A DNA stretch of 43,169 bases from Limimaricola sp. G21655-S1 (GCF_027213785.1 NZ_JAPWGO010000022.1:1-43169), one strand, 5' to 3'. Counted from the first letter of the stretch, positions 28,492 through 37,792 are shown. Numbers and translations are program-made. The notes: generated from the letters alone by a model not told the origin.

Positions 28492-30801
28492 ATGACAACA
28501 AAGACAAGAAGATCGGATGACACCATGAAACATGTAGCCTTCGACATCGAGAACTCTGCAACCGAGCACGGGGACACTGCGGACTTGCGCCGGTGCCTCT
28601 GGCTCTCCAGCATGAAGGGGTCTACCCGTAGTGCGACCCTCGTGAGCCTTGCGGCTTTCTGTGCGGCCTCTGGAATTGATGGTGAATTGCCGATCTTTCG
28701 AGTGCGGCAATTGGTTGTGTCACCCCACGCCATGATGAAGGCCACAGTGGGCCAGCGCTGGACGCAGGTAATTAGCGATGTACGGCGAGCACTGCGCTAT
28801 TGGGATGATCCGCCAACCCGCTGGCTCGCATTGCGCCTCCGGGCCCGTATCCCGACCCTGTCGGATGCGGCGACAGCAGCCAGTCTCCGCCTCGGCACTG
28901 ACGAGGCAAAGCGCGCCCATGTGGCGCTCGATGCCCTGGCAGCTTCGGAAGGCGGCACCCTCGACGAGGTACCTGCAACGGCTGGTGTGATCGAGCCGCT
29001 CCTACGGGCGGCGACACCCGAGACATTCGGCGTCGCCAGCCCAAAAAGCCTCGACAATAAGCGGACGCTTCTTCGAAAGGTCGTTCGGCTGGTCGATCCG
29101 CTCAGTACAGGGATGCGCGAGACTTCCGTAGATACCCTACCGGCGGAGTGGAGGGAGGTCCTGGCGTTCCTCGAGCGCCAGTTGAAGAAGCATGAGAAGA
29201 GTGCTGCCGCGATTTTGCGGCGCCTTGCAGGGTTCTGCGCGCGCCAGGGCATTCGGCCCGTCGATATCGGTACGCCCCTCGTCGAGACCTTCGTGGCCAT
29301 GGAGATCGCGACGCACGCACCAGCTTATGTCGAGAAGGTGCGTGCGGCACTCCGTCGATGGAATGATGCGGTTGCCGCAGGACTAAAGTGTCCGCATCTG
29401 CCGCCACCCAGTGCGCCAGTGCGTCGGCAGGAAGATGTTGACTGGCACAGTGTTCCCTCAGGCATTCGTACGCCAGTCGATACCTACCTCGAGAAAGCCG
29501 TTTCAGTGCGCAACCCCGGGGACTGGGGAGATCTGGTGCCCGACGACGACCCGGAATACGCCGAACTCGGTGTTGCTTTCGGGAACCCGGTATCGAGCAG
29601 CGCTGCCACTGAAGCCGTACCTATACTGGAGCCTGGGACCCAAAAGAACTGGCGGGATGCGGTCAAGCGAGCCTGGCACGCCGCGGAAGTGGACCGACGG
29701 GTTCAGCCGAAGCCGGAGGCTCTCGGGGATCTGTTCTGCAAGCCAGTGGTGGCAGCTCTGGTGGCTTCGACCCGGAACGCACGCAGACGGCGCAACGAGG
29801 CCCAAGGGCTCGTCTTCGACCCCAAGGTGAAAGGCCGCTATGAGCACACGCTGGTCGAGGCGCTCTGTTCGGTCGGGCGCGCCCTTGCCATTGCCCCTGA
29901 GCGTCTGGAGGAAGTGGAGGAACTGAAGCGGCAGATCGACCCAAGCGTGATTGGGCTGAAGCGAACCACAAATGGTGGCTTCGAGCGGGTCTACGCCGAG
30001 CGACGCATCGGTATGCGCCATGCCACCATGCTGGCAAAATTTGCCGACACGAGCCGGCTGAAGAGGTGGTTCGAGGGGCCTTCCGTTCTATGGGCCCTCG
30101 CATGCGCTCCGATCCAGCGGGGGCGGAAGCCTCAGGCCACTCATGTAGCTCTCGCGCGCAACGCCCTCATCGCGCGGATGGGGCAATATGTGGCCCCGGT
30201 CAGGCGAGCGAACCACGCGCGCTATCGCTATGTGGGCGACGATCGCCATCTCATCCTGCCCGAAGGCGACGGAGAGGGCACGCTGATCATCCCGGCAAAC
30301 GAGGCCAAGACATTACGGTCAATCCACGTCCGGATCGACCCTGAAACCGTTCGGATGCTGAAACTCTACATCGAGCACTTTCTGCCGGCGGCTCAGAAGC
30401 AGGCGAAGGCTTCTCCCGACAATCCTCACCTTTTCCCAGGAGCCGACGGACAGAAGGTCGAGGAGGGGGGCTATGGGCCAGGTCGCGGTTACATCACCAG
30501 GTCCAAGCTCAACACCAGCTTCAAGAAGCACATGTTGAAGCATTGTGGTCTGGATATGTGCTTGCATGTCATGCGGCATCTCGCGGGTAAGATCATCCTC
30601 GACCAAGACCCCTCCGCAATGTCGCTTGTGAAAGAGATCCTTGGGCACAAGCGGCTGAGGACGACCCAGTCCTACTACGCCGAGGTCTGCAAGATCGTCG
30701 CCCAGCGTCGCTACATTCACTTGCTCGAGCGGCAAGCCCGCCGGGTGCTCGCAACCATGACATTCAAATTCATCGACCCCCAGACCGGAAAGGCGATCTG
30801 A
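28492..30801 (+). CDS. Large tyrosine recombinase, first of a pair
   Basis: This is a 769-residue (or 758 from ATG 28525) tyrosine recombinase with a long N-terminal region containing SAM-like core-binding helices. The catalytic domain shows APVRRANHARY as probable box I, HVMRH with H692/R695, LGHK with H719, and tyrosines at 728/729 in TTQSYYAE. All catalytic positions are therefore present. The first ATG lies directly behind a perfect inverted repeat and lacks a ribosome site, so 28525 is also plausible. The next recombinase begins 1 nt after its stop. Paired or tripled recombinases of this type are known from Tn554-like and RIT elements. This is not the tRNA-site integrase, which lies at the island end. 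Confidence 0.85.
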   Translation: MTTKTRRSDDTMKHVAFDIENSATEHGDTADLRRCLWLSSMKGSTRSATLVSLAAFCAASGIDGELPIFRVRQLVVSPHAMMKATVGQRWTQVISDVRRALRYWDDPPTRWLALRLRARIPTLSDAATAASLRLGTDEAKRAHVALDALAASEGGTLDEVPATAGVIEPLLRAATPETFGVASPKSLDNKRTLLRKVVRLVDPLSTGMRETSVDTLPAEWREVLAFLERQLKKHEKSAAAILRRLAGFCARQGIRPVDIGTPLVETFVAMEIATHAPAYVEKVRAALRRWNDAVAAGLKCPHLPPPSAPVRRQEDVDWHSVPSGIRTPVDTYLEKAVSVRNPGDWGDLVPDDDPEYAELGVAFGNPVSSSAATEAVPILEPGTQKNWRDAVKRAWHAAEVDRRVQPKPEALGDLFCKPVVAALVASTRNARRRRNEAQGLVFDPKVKGRYEHTLVEALCSVGRALAIAPERLEEVEELKRQIDPSVIGLKRTTNGGFERVYAERRIGMRHATMLAKFADTSRLKRWFEGPSVLWALACAPIQRGRKPQATHVALARNALIARMGQYVAPVRRANHARYRYVGDDRHLILPEGDGEGTLIIPANEAKTLRSIHVRIDPETVRMLKLYIEHFLPAAQKQAKASPDNPHLFPGADGQKVEEGGYGPGRGYITRSKLNTSFKKHMLKHCGLDMCLHVMRHLAGKIILDQDPSAMSLVKEILGHKRLRTTQSYYAEVCKIVAQRRYIHLLERQARRVLATMTFKFIDPQTGKAI

Positions 30802-30802
30802 G

Positions 30803-32263
30803 ATGCCAAGGCACAGACTTACCTTGCCGCCGTCTTGCTGGCCCGAGGACTTACGAGATCGGTTTGATCGCCATCCGCTTTCTGAGGCCCAGAGGGCGCG
30901 CCTTCGGCGCGCCCTGGGGCGCTGGCTTCAGATCTCAAACGACCTCGTCGTAGATCCGCGCGACGTTTCTCGCGAGACATGGCTGGAGCGTACGCAAGGG
31001 CTATCGCGGCAGGTCCGCAACGAAGTGCGCCAAGCGCTGGCCATCGTTTTCCCGGCCACGGCCGCATCGCTCTATGCGGGAGACAACCACCGAACAGATC
31101 GGGCAGATATGCGCGCCCAGCTGCGCGCGACGATCGCGCGCAATCTGGCAAGGTTTCCGGATGACTGGCGTGTTGCCGCTGAACCGCTCCTTCGCATGGG
31201 CGAGGCCGGGTTCGATGACGGCATCCTGGTTCAAGCCTGGTCATCGAATACGATCAAACGGCGCCTCGAAGCGGCCGCGCTGCATTTTGATTACTGCCGG
31301 ACGCGAAATTTCGCGGTCGACATCGCGCCGACAAGCGTCCGCTGCAAGCTCCGGGAGGATCAGGCCCGCGTTGAAAACGGCAAGCGGCGCGTTGGCGGCG
31401 TTGCTGTCGACTTGGGGGCGCTCTCAGGATTGGCCCCAGCCCTTCTGCCAGAGAGGTCGTGGGCGTGGCTGAAGACGACCCGAGATCGCCTGAGGAAACT
31501 CGCCAACTATCGAGGCTCACGAAACGCTTCGCGTGCCATCGATGCCGCTGAATTGAGAGCTGCCGGGCAGCAATTGCTCGACAAGGCCGATGCGCTCCAT
31601 GCTGCTGCCCGCAATCGAAGAGAGCTCGTCGCAGCGCACACCAAAGCGCGAACTGCGCTTTCGATGATCTTGCTCGCCGAGGCGCCGGTTCGGGTCACGA
31701 ACCTTGCGGAGACCGAACTCCGGAGCAACCTCTTGGAGGACCTCGCCGGTCTGTACCTCGATGCCGCGAGCACCAAGGAAGGAGATCTCGACCGACGCGC
31801 CTTCAGCGCGACGCTGATCGACGCGATCGGTCGCTACGTGCGGCTGCATCGCGCGGTCGTCGCGGCCCCGGGGGAGAGCAGGTTGTTCGTCGGTGAGCGC
31901 GGTGGCCCGATCAAGGGGGCCCAACTCTCGAAGTGCCTTGGAGACTTCACCGACCCGGTGTTCATGGTACGGGTCACGCCGCATGCAATCCGGCACTCGG
32001 TTGGGAACTTCATCATCGCCTCGGTGCCGGAGGAAGCGGCGCTTGCAAGCATCATCCTGAACCACCGCAGCGATGCGGTCACGGCTGTATATACGCAAAG
32101 TGCCGCACAGGTCGCTGCCTCTCGGCGACTGGCTGCGGCAACTTCAAGCACAGCCTCAAAGCTTCGAGCCGACACCATGCCCATGACTTCAAAGAGAAGT
32201 CCCAAGGGGCGGGGCTCATGGTGCGTCGCCAAACCTCGGCGTCATCCGAAGAGCGCATCCTGA
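30803..32263 (+). CDS. Second tyrosine recombinase of the pair
   Basis: This is a 486-residue tyrosine recombinase. The catalytic set is APVRVTNLAETEL (box I Arg), HAIRH with H394/R397, NHRSD with H421, and Y430 in TAVYTQS. The N-terminal half is helical and unlike the first recombinase. A basic tail of about 45 residues follows the catalytic tyrosine. The ATG lies 1 nt after the stop of the first recombinase, so translation is almost certainly coupled. The partners may act as a hetero-complex with different half-site specificities, as proposed for Tn554-like multi-recombinase systems; that is inference. Confidence 0.85.
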   Translation: MPRHRLTLPPSCWPEDLRDRFDRHPLSEAQRARLRRALGRWLQISNDLVVDPRDVSRETWLERTQGLSRQVRNEVRQALAIVFPATAASLYAGDNHRTDRADMRAQLRATIARNLARFPDDWRVAAEPLLRMGEAGFDDGILVQAWSSNTIKRRLEAAALHFDYCRTRNFAVDIAPTSVRCKLREDQARVENGKRRVGGVAVDLGALSGLAPALLPERSWAWLKTTRDRLRKLANYRGSRNASRAIDAAELRAAGQQLLDKADALHAAARNRRELVAAHTKARTALSMILLAEAPVRVTNLAETELRSNLLEDLAGLYLDAASTKEGDLDRRAFSATLIDAIGRYVRLHRAVVAAPGESRLFVGERGGPIKGAQLSKCLGDFTDPVFMVRVTPHAIRHSVGNFIIASVPEEAALASIILNHRSDAVTAVYTQSAAQVAASRRLAAATSSTASKLRADTMPMTSKRSPKGRGSWCVAKPRRHPKSAS

Positions 32264-32597
32264 CCCGGCCTGACCCCCGGAAATGGCGGGCAGCGGGGTG
32301 GACTGGATAGGTATCCAGAGGCCGTCAGCGAAAGTGGCGTGCCTAACGCGGCTTCGGCGGTAGCTGTTCCAGCCATTTCAGGATTGCGTTCGCCGATAGC
32401 AGTCATCTCGCACTGACAACAGCTCGGAGGTTCAAGGAGCTGTGGACCGTCTCGATCGGCGCCCCTCAGTTGAGGGCGCGATCAAGGCGGCCACGCTCAG
32501 GAAGGAGGTAAAGAGAACAAGACGACCAAAACCGGACTGGAAGCGCGGTCCGGCATTGACCGGGGATTTTCCCTCGGGTTCTCGAAGGAGACCATCT
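32264..32597. other. Gap between recombinases and small-gene pair
   Basis: An open frame continues upstream of the next gene from 32442, but its first 52 codons are Arg/Lys/Pro-rich with no ribosome site, so I treat it as non-coding. An imperfect hairpin (CGCCCCTCA against TGAGGGCG) lies near 32459-32479. No other recognisable feature is seen; a promoter for the small genes may be here. Confidence 0.5.
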
Positions 32598-32987
32598 ATG
32601 AATTACAATCCAAACATGCGGGCCGCGCTTCAGGCCGCAGAACTCCGGCAGGAGTTCATCGACTGGCTCCGCGCGGATGCGGACAAGCTTGTCTCCGCAG
32701 CACGGCTTCTCGGCGGTGACCGCTGGCAGGACCGAGCGGCTTACGTTACAGACGCCGTCGCAGTCGGCGCTGAGCCGGAGGAGCTGGTGGCCGATCTGAA
32801 CGATCTGCACCGCTTGCTGACCCTCGAGTTTGCCGACAACCTCGAGGCACCAGAGGCTCATCACTTCTTCTTGGTGCACCCAGACGATCCTCGCGCGGAT
32901 GACGCGCGGCTTTGCGCCGAAGCTCTCGAGCGAGGCCTCGAGGTGATGCGGGCTCATGCCGCCGCGCTGGTCAGGGAGGTAGCGTGA
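32598..32987 (+). CDS. Small acidic protein of unknown function (recombinase-associated)
   Basis: The product is a 129-residue, acidic, largely helical protein with no family I recognise. Blocks include ALQAAELRQEFIDWLRADADKL and VADLNDLHRLLTLEFADNLE. I chose ATG at 32598 because AAGGAG lies 8 nt upstream. Its stop overlaps the start of the next gene (TGATG), so the two are a coupled pair following the recombinases. The codon usage and strong ribosome site make it a credible gene. A structural or accessory role in recombination or in the element's biology is possible but not shown. Confidence 0.7.
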   Translation: MNYNPNMRAALQAAELRQEFIDWLRADADKLVSAARLLGGDRWQDRAAYVTDAVAVGAEPEELVADLNDLHRLLTLEFADNLEAPEAHHFFLVHPDDPRADDARLCAEALERGLEVMRAHAAALVREVA

Positions 32988-33391
32988 TGGACCAAGTAAG
33001 CGATTTCGTCGCCGAGGCCCTTGGCCACTCTCGCCTGGTCCGCAAGGGCCTCGACGACAACATCACTCCTCTGTTGGAGCCGCGTCATCGCACCTTTGCC
33101 GCTGAGCTCAGCCGGCGGATCAGCGCACGAACCATCGTCAACGAAGCATTTTTGAGGGACATCGCGGCATTCATCGACCTGCTCGAGAAGGAGGTCGAGC
33201 GTGAGACGTCATATGTGTGGCACGGACGTGAGCATGACCCAGAATGCGGGTATCACGTGCCCGTTCGCACTGAACGTGCCAAGGCATTTCTCACCACTCT
33301 CGAGGCGCTCTATGCCGTCGGGACAGCCATCGAGACCGCGCTCGATGCTGCCGAAGCATATGTCATCGCAAACGCGTTGTTCGCCAGGTAG
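32987..33391 (+). CDS. Small protein of unknown function, coupled to preceding gene
   Basis: The product is a 134-residue, mainly helical protein that I do not recognise. The middle section has HGREHDPECGYHVP, with three histidines and one cysteine that could bind metal. The ends are helix-rich (VSDFVAEALGHSRLVRKGL and AIETALDAAEAYVIANALF). ATG at 32987 overlaps the previous stop, and GGAGGT lies about 7 nt upstream. It is the last gene of the + strand block; the following genes converge on it from the other strand. Confidence 0.7.
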   Translation: MDQVSDFVAEALGHSRLVRKGLDDNITPLLEPRHRTFAAELSRRISARTIVNEAFLRDIAAFIDLLEKEVERETSYVWHGREHDPECGYHVPVRTERAKAFLTTLEALYAVGTAIETALDAAEAYVIANALFAR

Positions 33392-33823
33392 GACCCACAT
33401 ATCACCAGCGAGGTGTCTATACCGCGGCGAGTTCTTCTGAGACCGGCGGCAGAACCGGATCTTCGAGGACAAGGCTGCGGACCCGGAGGCTCCTTGCGCC
33501 AGGAAGTTTGCAGGACTCTCGAAAGCGCGGACCTGGATCAAATGCATCGACGCCGCCGGTTCCTTCTGCCGGCGGTGCTTGACGACCATAGCAACGGGTG
33601 GTGATCGGTGTCGGACTTGCGATGGCCGTTTATTCGAGTTTGCACATCTCTCACCTAAGACATTGGCGGCGCCAGGCCATAGTGATGTACAGGCACTTTA
33701 ATGTACGGAGCTGACTTCACCTTGTGATGAACTACGCCTCGTAGGGTAGACCGGTAAACCTCAGATTTTCCGCTAAAGATCTTTTAGCATCGGCCACTAC
33801 TCCGTGAAGATCCGTTTGGTGAA
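33392..33823. other. Convergent intergenic region, no gene seen
   Basis: The region lies between the end of the small-gene pair (+) and the end of the nuclease gene (-). CCGCCGG and CCGGCGG form a 7-bp inverted pair around 33551-33575. GCTAAA and TTTAGC flank GATCT near 33772-33787 as a weak hairpin. Short open frames here have no start signals. Composition shifts toward AT on the right, consistent with a junction between modules. Confidence 0.5.
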
Positions 33824-34336
33824 TTAAAACGGGAAACCTATTATCAGTCGAGCCAGGGAAAATATTCCTATAGGTGAAAAAGCCTCATCAAACAAAGTAT
33901 CTGCTACCGCGCTTTCCAACGCAGCGTTCTCGATCCCCGTATCGATAATAAGGTCGGAACTAATCTGTGCAGCGACTTCAGAGGTTACAGCAAACGCGAT
34001 CTCAGGGTCGTCCTGCATTGCTCCTGTTACGTAGCTTACGGAATCCGTAGCTTTCAATTGTATCTCCGTTACGACATCGCCGCCCCCGAACACCAACACA
34101 TCTGTGCCAGGGTGATTGGTGGCATCAAAGAGGCTCGCTGTGATCCCTGCGGCGTCCAGAGCATCAACGTACTCCTGTTCGAATAGGATTCCTTTAATAT
34201 GGTTCGAGTGACCCAGGACGTCCGATGCATCGATGGCGTCAAAATAGGTCGTGATTTCGGCCGCAGATGCCGATTCAAGCTCAGAGTATCCCCGCCTAAC
34301 AGCAGCGAAGACGTCGTTGGGAAGAACTTCCATCAT
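33824..34336 (-). CDS. Putative PD-(D/E)XK (QxK-type) nuclease, partner of ankyrin protein
   Basis: The product has 170 residues. HIKGILFEQEYVDAL (E53/E55) followed by PGTDVLVF (D79) and EIQLKA (Q93-x-K95, with E91) has the spacing and strand pattern of a restriction-endonuclease-fold core with a QxK variant, as in Mrr-like nucleases. The C-terminal third is hydrophobic and Gly/Ala-rich, ending in FSPIGIFSLARLIIGFPF, which suggests membrane insertion or a protein interface. Its ATG overlaps the stop of the upstream ankyrin gene by 4 nt (ATGA), so expression is coupled. A role as effector of a toxin or defence pair is inference; the fold call rests on motif reading and the family is unknown to me. 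Confidence 0.6.
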   Translation of the reverse strand: MMEVLPNDVFAAVRRGYSELESASAAEITTYFDAIDASDVLGHSNHIKGILFEQEYVDALDAAGITASLFDATNHPGTDVLVFGGGDVVTEIQLKATDSVSYVTGAMQDDPEIAFAVTSEVAAQISSDLIIDTGIENAALESAVADTLFDEAFSPIGIFSLARLIIGFPF

Positions 34337-35433
34337 TTACCGCCGAATTCTCTCAAGACGGCTTCTGTAGCAGTCCTTCCTGAACCATACTTTGAAGGCG
34401 CAATACCGAACGGCGTAAGCCCAGCCTTATTCTTGCGATTGGGATCTGCACCATTATTTAGAAGCAACCTCACTGTTTCGACGTGTTCTTCCTTGGAGGC
34501 GAGCATCAAGGCCGTATGCGAAGCTTCGCCCAGCTGATCGACCGACGCGCCAGCCTCGAGCAGGAGTTTGCATAGATCTGTCCGTCCGCACTGTGCTGCT
34601 GCATGGATTGCGGCCCATTTTGGGCCCTTCACGTTGACGGATGCGCCATGTTTCACAAGCCGAGCGGCAGCCGTGTATTGCGCATTCAGAATGGCACTTA
34701 CCAAGGCTGGATTGCCATTGGTGTCGCGGATATTCACATCCGCTCCAGCAGTTAGAAGAAGGTCGAGCATCTTAATGTCGCCGCGAGCAAGAACGAGAAT
34801 AAGCAGAGGTTGCCCTTCCGAGGTCCCGATATTCACACTGGCACCTTCGGCGATCAAAGCCTCAACGACATCCAAGGAGCCCTGTTCGTAGGCTGACAGT
34901 AGGGCGGCTTCTTGATATTTCTTTCCGAACTTCGCGCCTTTGGAGGCCAGTGCCCTAACGATCTGCGTATGGTTCCTAAAGAAGGCGCCTGTGATCGCGT
35001 TCCAGCCATCATTGCTGCAAACGTGAATATCGGCGCCCCTTTCTATGAGGAATTCAACCACCTCCTTGCGGCCCTTGATCGCGGCCCAAATAAGAGGGGT
35101 CCAGCCATTGTGATCTCGGATAGAAATCTCAGCGCCCTGGCTCAGCATGTAGTCTGCCAGATCGAAATACTCGTTCTCCAGAGCCAGAACGATCGGACAT
35201 TTTCTTTCTCCCGCAGCTGCGTTCGGGTCAGCCCCTGTGGCAAGAAGTTGGGACGCGATATCGAGGAAGCCGAGTTCTATGGACACCCTGAGCGGTCCAC
35301 CGCCTTCGGCATTGGGATCGAAGCCGGGTGCCTCCATCATCAGCAACGCGCGGCTTTTGAGCCCTTTTTGTAAAGCGTCAATGAATTCTATGACGGGGTC
35401 GTCCGATTGTATCGGCGAAGCACTGTCTTTCAC
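34333..35433 (-). CDS. Ankyrin-repeat protein
   Basis: This 366-residue protein is built almost entirely of ankyrin repeats, about nine or ten units. Recognisable ones are NGWTPLIWAAIKGRKEVVEFL, then LLTAGADVNIRDTNGNPALVSA, AIHAAAQCGRTDLCKLLLEAGA and TALMLASKEEHVETVRLLL. It has no signal peptide or other domain. Ankyrin proteins act as protein-binding scaffolds; next to small nuclease-like proteins they could be an immunity or sensor component. It is first in a two-gene unit with the nuclease-like gene. Base composition looks less GC-rich than the chromosomal genes at the right end. Confidence 0.9.
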   Translation of the reverse strand: MKDSASPIQSDDPVIEFIDALQKGLKSRALLMMEAPGFDPNAEGGGPLRVSIELGFLDIASQLLATGADPNAAAGERKCPIVLALENEYFDLADYMLSQGAEISIRDHNGWTPLIWAAIKGRKEVVEFLIERGADIHVCSNDGWNAITGAFFRNHTQIVRALASKGAKFGKKYQEAALLSAYEQGSLDVVEALIAEGASVNIGTSEGQPLLILVLARGDIKMLDLLLTAGADVNIRDTNGNPALVSAILNAQYTAAARLVKHGASVNVKGPKWAAIHAAAQCGRTDLCKLLLEAGASVDQLGEASHTALMLASKEEHVETVRLLLNNGADPNRKNKAGLTPFGIAPSKYGSGRTATEAVLREFGGK

Positions 35434-35614
35434 ACCAATTTTCCTTTTTCCCTACGTTGCATCACTGCGCTTCGCGCCGCAATGGCTCTCACTCGGCCGC
35501 CTATGGCGGTGGCACGGCGCTCAAGCTTGCGGCGTCATGCGCCGCGGCGACAATGCAGCTTTCGACGAGCGCTCGCGCCATGTGGCCGGGCCACGACGGG
35601 CTCTCAAAGTGCCT

Positions 35615-37693
35615 TCAGGCGGTGGTCTTGGTGCGGTGAGCGGACAGGTCGGTTACGCCTGCCGTAGCTACTTCCGCAAACGGTGAACGGATCATCGAAA
35701 TGTCGACCTCGACGGCGTTGACGCAGTCCCGAAGCGTTCTCATCGAGAAGCCGCTCGGGTTGTAGTTCGTGATACCCACATCCCGCTCGACATGGCCCAT
35801 GAGCGCACGGCGGTGAGAGTCCTGGCGTTCGGCAAGGATCACCAGATCGTTGAAGGTGGTCCGGAAGCTATGGAAATCCCGTTGCGCATCGTAGATCTTG
35901 TGATCTTGGCGGTATTTGGTGAACCGTTTCGAGAAGGTCTCCGTGAACGTCTTCTTGGACTGGCTGCGCTCGAGCCAAGGGAACAGACGAGGCTCCCCCT
36001 CGCGCCGACGAAGGGCGACGAGTTGCATGAAACCCAGCTTCAGCAGGTTGTCATGGATCGGGACTGTCCGGCGCGACGCCTGGCTCTTGAGATGCTGGCC
36101 CGGCCCCTGTTTCAGCACAATGCAGGGGATCTTGTCGATGATCTGGATATCGTCGAGATAGAGCTGGAGGATCTCTTCGCTCCGGAGGCCCATATGCACC
36201 GCGATCAGCGGTGCCCAGAACATCGGATCGCCGACATCCTCGAGCTTGGTCTGATAGATCGGCGAGCGGAAAAGGCCCTCCAATTTGCCGAACCATGTCA
36301 GCCGTTCGTTGTCCTCCTCGAGGATATCGCGACGTGCAAGCTCGGCGGAATCCCAGATGTGATCTTCCATGATGTTCTTGGTCAGATGTCCGCGCTTCTT
36401 GAGGTAGACGCAAATGCGCTGGAGGTCTTGCATGTGGCGATAGATGGTGGCCGTCCGAAGCCGCCGGATGCGGCCTTTCAGGATCTCGAATTCGATCTTG
36501 CCCGGGCTCGCACCCTGCTTTTCCAGCTTGGCTCGCGTAATTTCGGCGTTGTGTCGTTCGGTCGCGTCAGCGTCATCCGCAGCCTCCTGCGGAGACATCT
36601 TGCTGGTCTTCGCCTGGTAATTGCGGGGCAGGCGAGCGACGACCTCCCATGACGCCTTCATTTCGGCATCGGAAACTTGGTCGGCGGGCTTGTTGCCGAA
36701 GATCCGGCCGAAGAGAGATGCGGTCGACCGGGCATTCGGCGCGGAGTTGCGCGCCCAGCTTTCTCCCGCCTTGGAGCATGGTTGCTCGTAGGGCTTGAAT
36801 GAGCTGTAGCCCTTGCAACGCTCCTCGATGTAGCGTCCTGAGCCGGTCAGGATGTCTGGGCAGACGGACGTTCCAGGTATGGCTTCCGATGCCTTGGAGG
36901 CAGGGATTACCTCGTCGGCGGCGACTTCAATAGGGGGCGAGAAACCCGTCCGTGGCGCGTCGTGAGGCTGCATGGAGGCCGCTGTCGCGATGGTCGACGC
37001 GTCGGGCATTGCCGGCTTGGCAGGCGGCACGATCGATGCCGGATGCGCCGGCGGTGCAATAGGCTGGACGACAGCCGAAGGGGTTCCCGCATCGAGTAGG
37101 GAGCGAGCTGTCTGGAAGGCCGGTGACGGCCCCCCGAAATCGCCCTGATCGCGGCGGAGGTTCTCCTGCTCGGCATCGAGCATGACGCGGAGCGCGCGAA
37201 ACGCCAGCCGCTGCCAGTCGGGATCAGCTTCATCGAGGGGAACTCCGAGACGGCAGGCGACCTCTCTCAGAGGGTTCCGCGCCTTTTCGCGGTCCCGGGA
37301 CGCGATCGCATGCCGCAGCGTCGCCATCGCGGCGTTGGCGCAAGCGAGGTCGAAGGCCGCCGCTTCCGGAGTCCGCAGAGCTTCCATCTCGCGCGCTACA
37401 TCGGCCGCTTCGATGAGGAAGCGGCAGAGCTCCACGAGGAGCCTTTCCATGATGTCGGGCGCGATCGCCATCGTTCTCTCCGTCACTCCGGCGAAGGCGA
37501 TGTCGCTCAGAAGCGTAAGTTTCTGTGCAAGGGCCTTCGCGTCGGGAAGGACGTGGGATCGTAGGGAGAAGAGGAGTGCGATCTTTTTCGATGGGGTCCA
37601 GATCCTCAGGGCACGTCGGGGCCAGCGTCGGCGCCAGTGGAAGCCGGAGGGACGGTATTCGAGGTGCGACTGTGCCGAGACTTGGGACCGCAT
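35615..37693 (-). CDS. int: Tyrosine integrase of the tRNA-Asn island (intact)
   Basis: This 692-residue tyrosine integrase has a complete catalytic set: GLRSEEILQL (box I Arg), HSFR (H608/R611), GHVERD (H634) and Y644 in ITNYNP. The N-terminus carries the HLEYRPSGFHWRRR segment also found in the truncated integrase at the far left, followed by a Pro/Ala-rich linker. ATG at 37693 has AGGAG 8 nt upstream; the open frame extends to 37750, which would cross the arm repeats. The gene starts about 116 nt from the att core and reads into the island, the usual layout for tRNA-site integrases. Arm repeats at 37706-37729 overlap its promoter region, so the integrase may repress itself. Confidence 0.92.
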   Translation of the reverse strand: MRSQVSAQSHLEYRPSGFHWRRRWPRRALRIWTPSKKIALLFSLRSHVLPDAKALAQKLTLLSDIAFAGVTERTMAIAPDIMERLLVELCRFLIEAADVAREMEALRTPEAAAFDLACANAAMATLRHAIASRDREKARNPLREVACRLGVPLDEADPDWQRLAFRALRVMLDAEQENLRRDQGDFGGPSPAFQTARSLLDAGTPSAVVQPIAPPAHPASIVPPAKPAMPDASTIATAASMQPHDAPRTGFSPPIEVAADEVIPASKASEAIPGTSVCPDILTGSGRYIEERCKGYSSFKPYEQPCSKAGESWARNSAPNARSTASLFGRIFGNKPADQVSDAEMKASWEVVARLPRNYQAKTSKMSPQEAADDADATERHNAEITRAKLEKQGASPGKIEFEILKGRIRRLRTATIYRHMQDLQRICVYLKKRGHLTKNIMEDHIWDSAELARRDILEEDNERLTWFGKLEGLFRSPIYQTKLEDVGDPMFWAPLIAVHMGLRSEEILQLYLDDIQIIDKIPCIVLKQGPGQHLKSQASRRTVPIHDNLLKLGFMQLVALRRREGEPRLFPWLERSQSKKTFTETFSKRFTKYRQDHKIYDAQRDFHSFRTTFNDLVILAERQDSHRRALMGHVERDVGITNYNPSGFSMRTLRDCVNAVEVDISMIRSPFAEVATAGVTDLSAHRTKTTA

Positions 37694-37705
37694 GTCTTCG
37701 ACTCC

Positions 37706-37729
37706 TGTGCCAGCGGTTGTGCCAGGCGG
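37706..37729. repeat. 12-nt tandem integrase arm sites, int-proximal
   Basis: TGTGCCAGCGGT and TGTGCCAGGCGG follow directly with a 12-nt period, just upstream of the int start codon. They match the three repeats at 2124-2159 at the other end of the island. Confidence 0.7.
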
Positions 37730-37751
37730 AGAGACAGGAATCGCAAGCAAA

Positions 37752-37786
37752 AAGGGCTTCTTCGACGCTATGTCGAAAAAGCCCTT
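37752..37786 (-). terminator. Terminator downstream of tRNA-Asn, inside the island
   Basis: A 15-bp stem with one mismatch (37752-37766 with 37772-37786) and a GCTAT loop is followed on the - strand by a short T run at about 37748-37753. It lies downstream of tRNA-Asn but on the island side of the att core. The integrating element thus appears to supply the tRNA gene with a new terminator. Confidence 0.65.
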
Positions 37787-37792
37787 CAGAAG

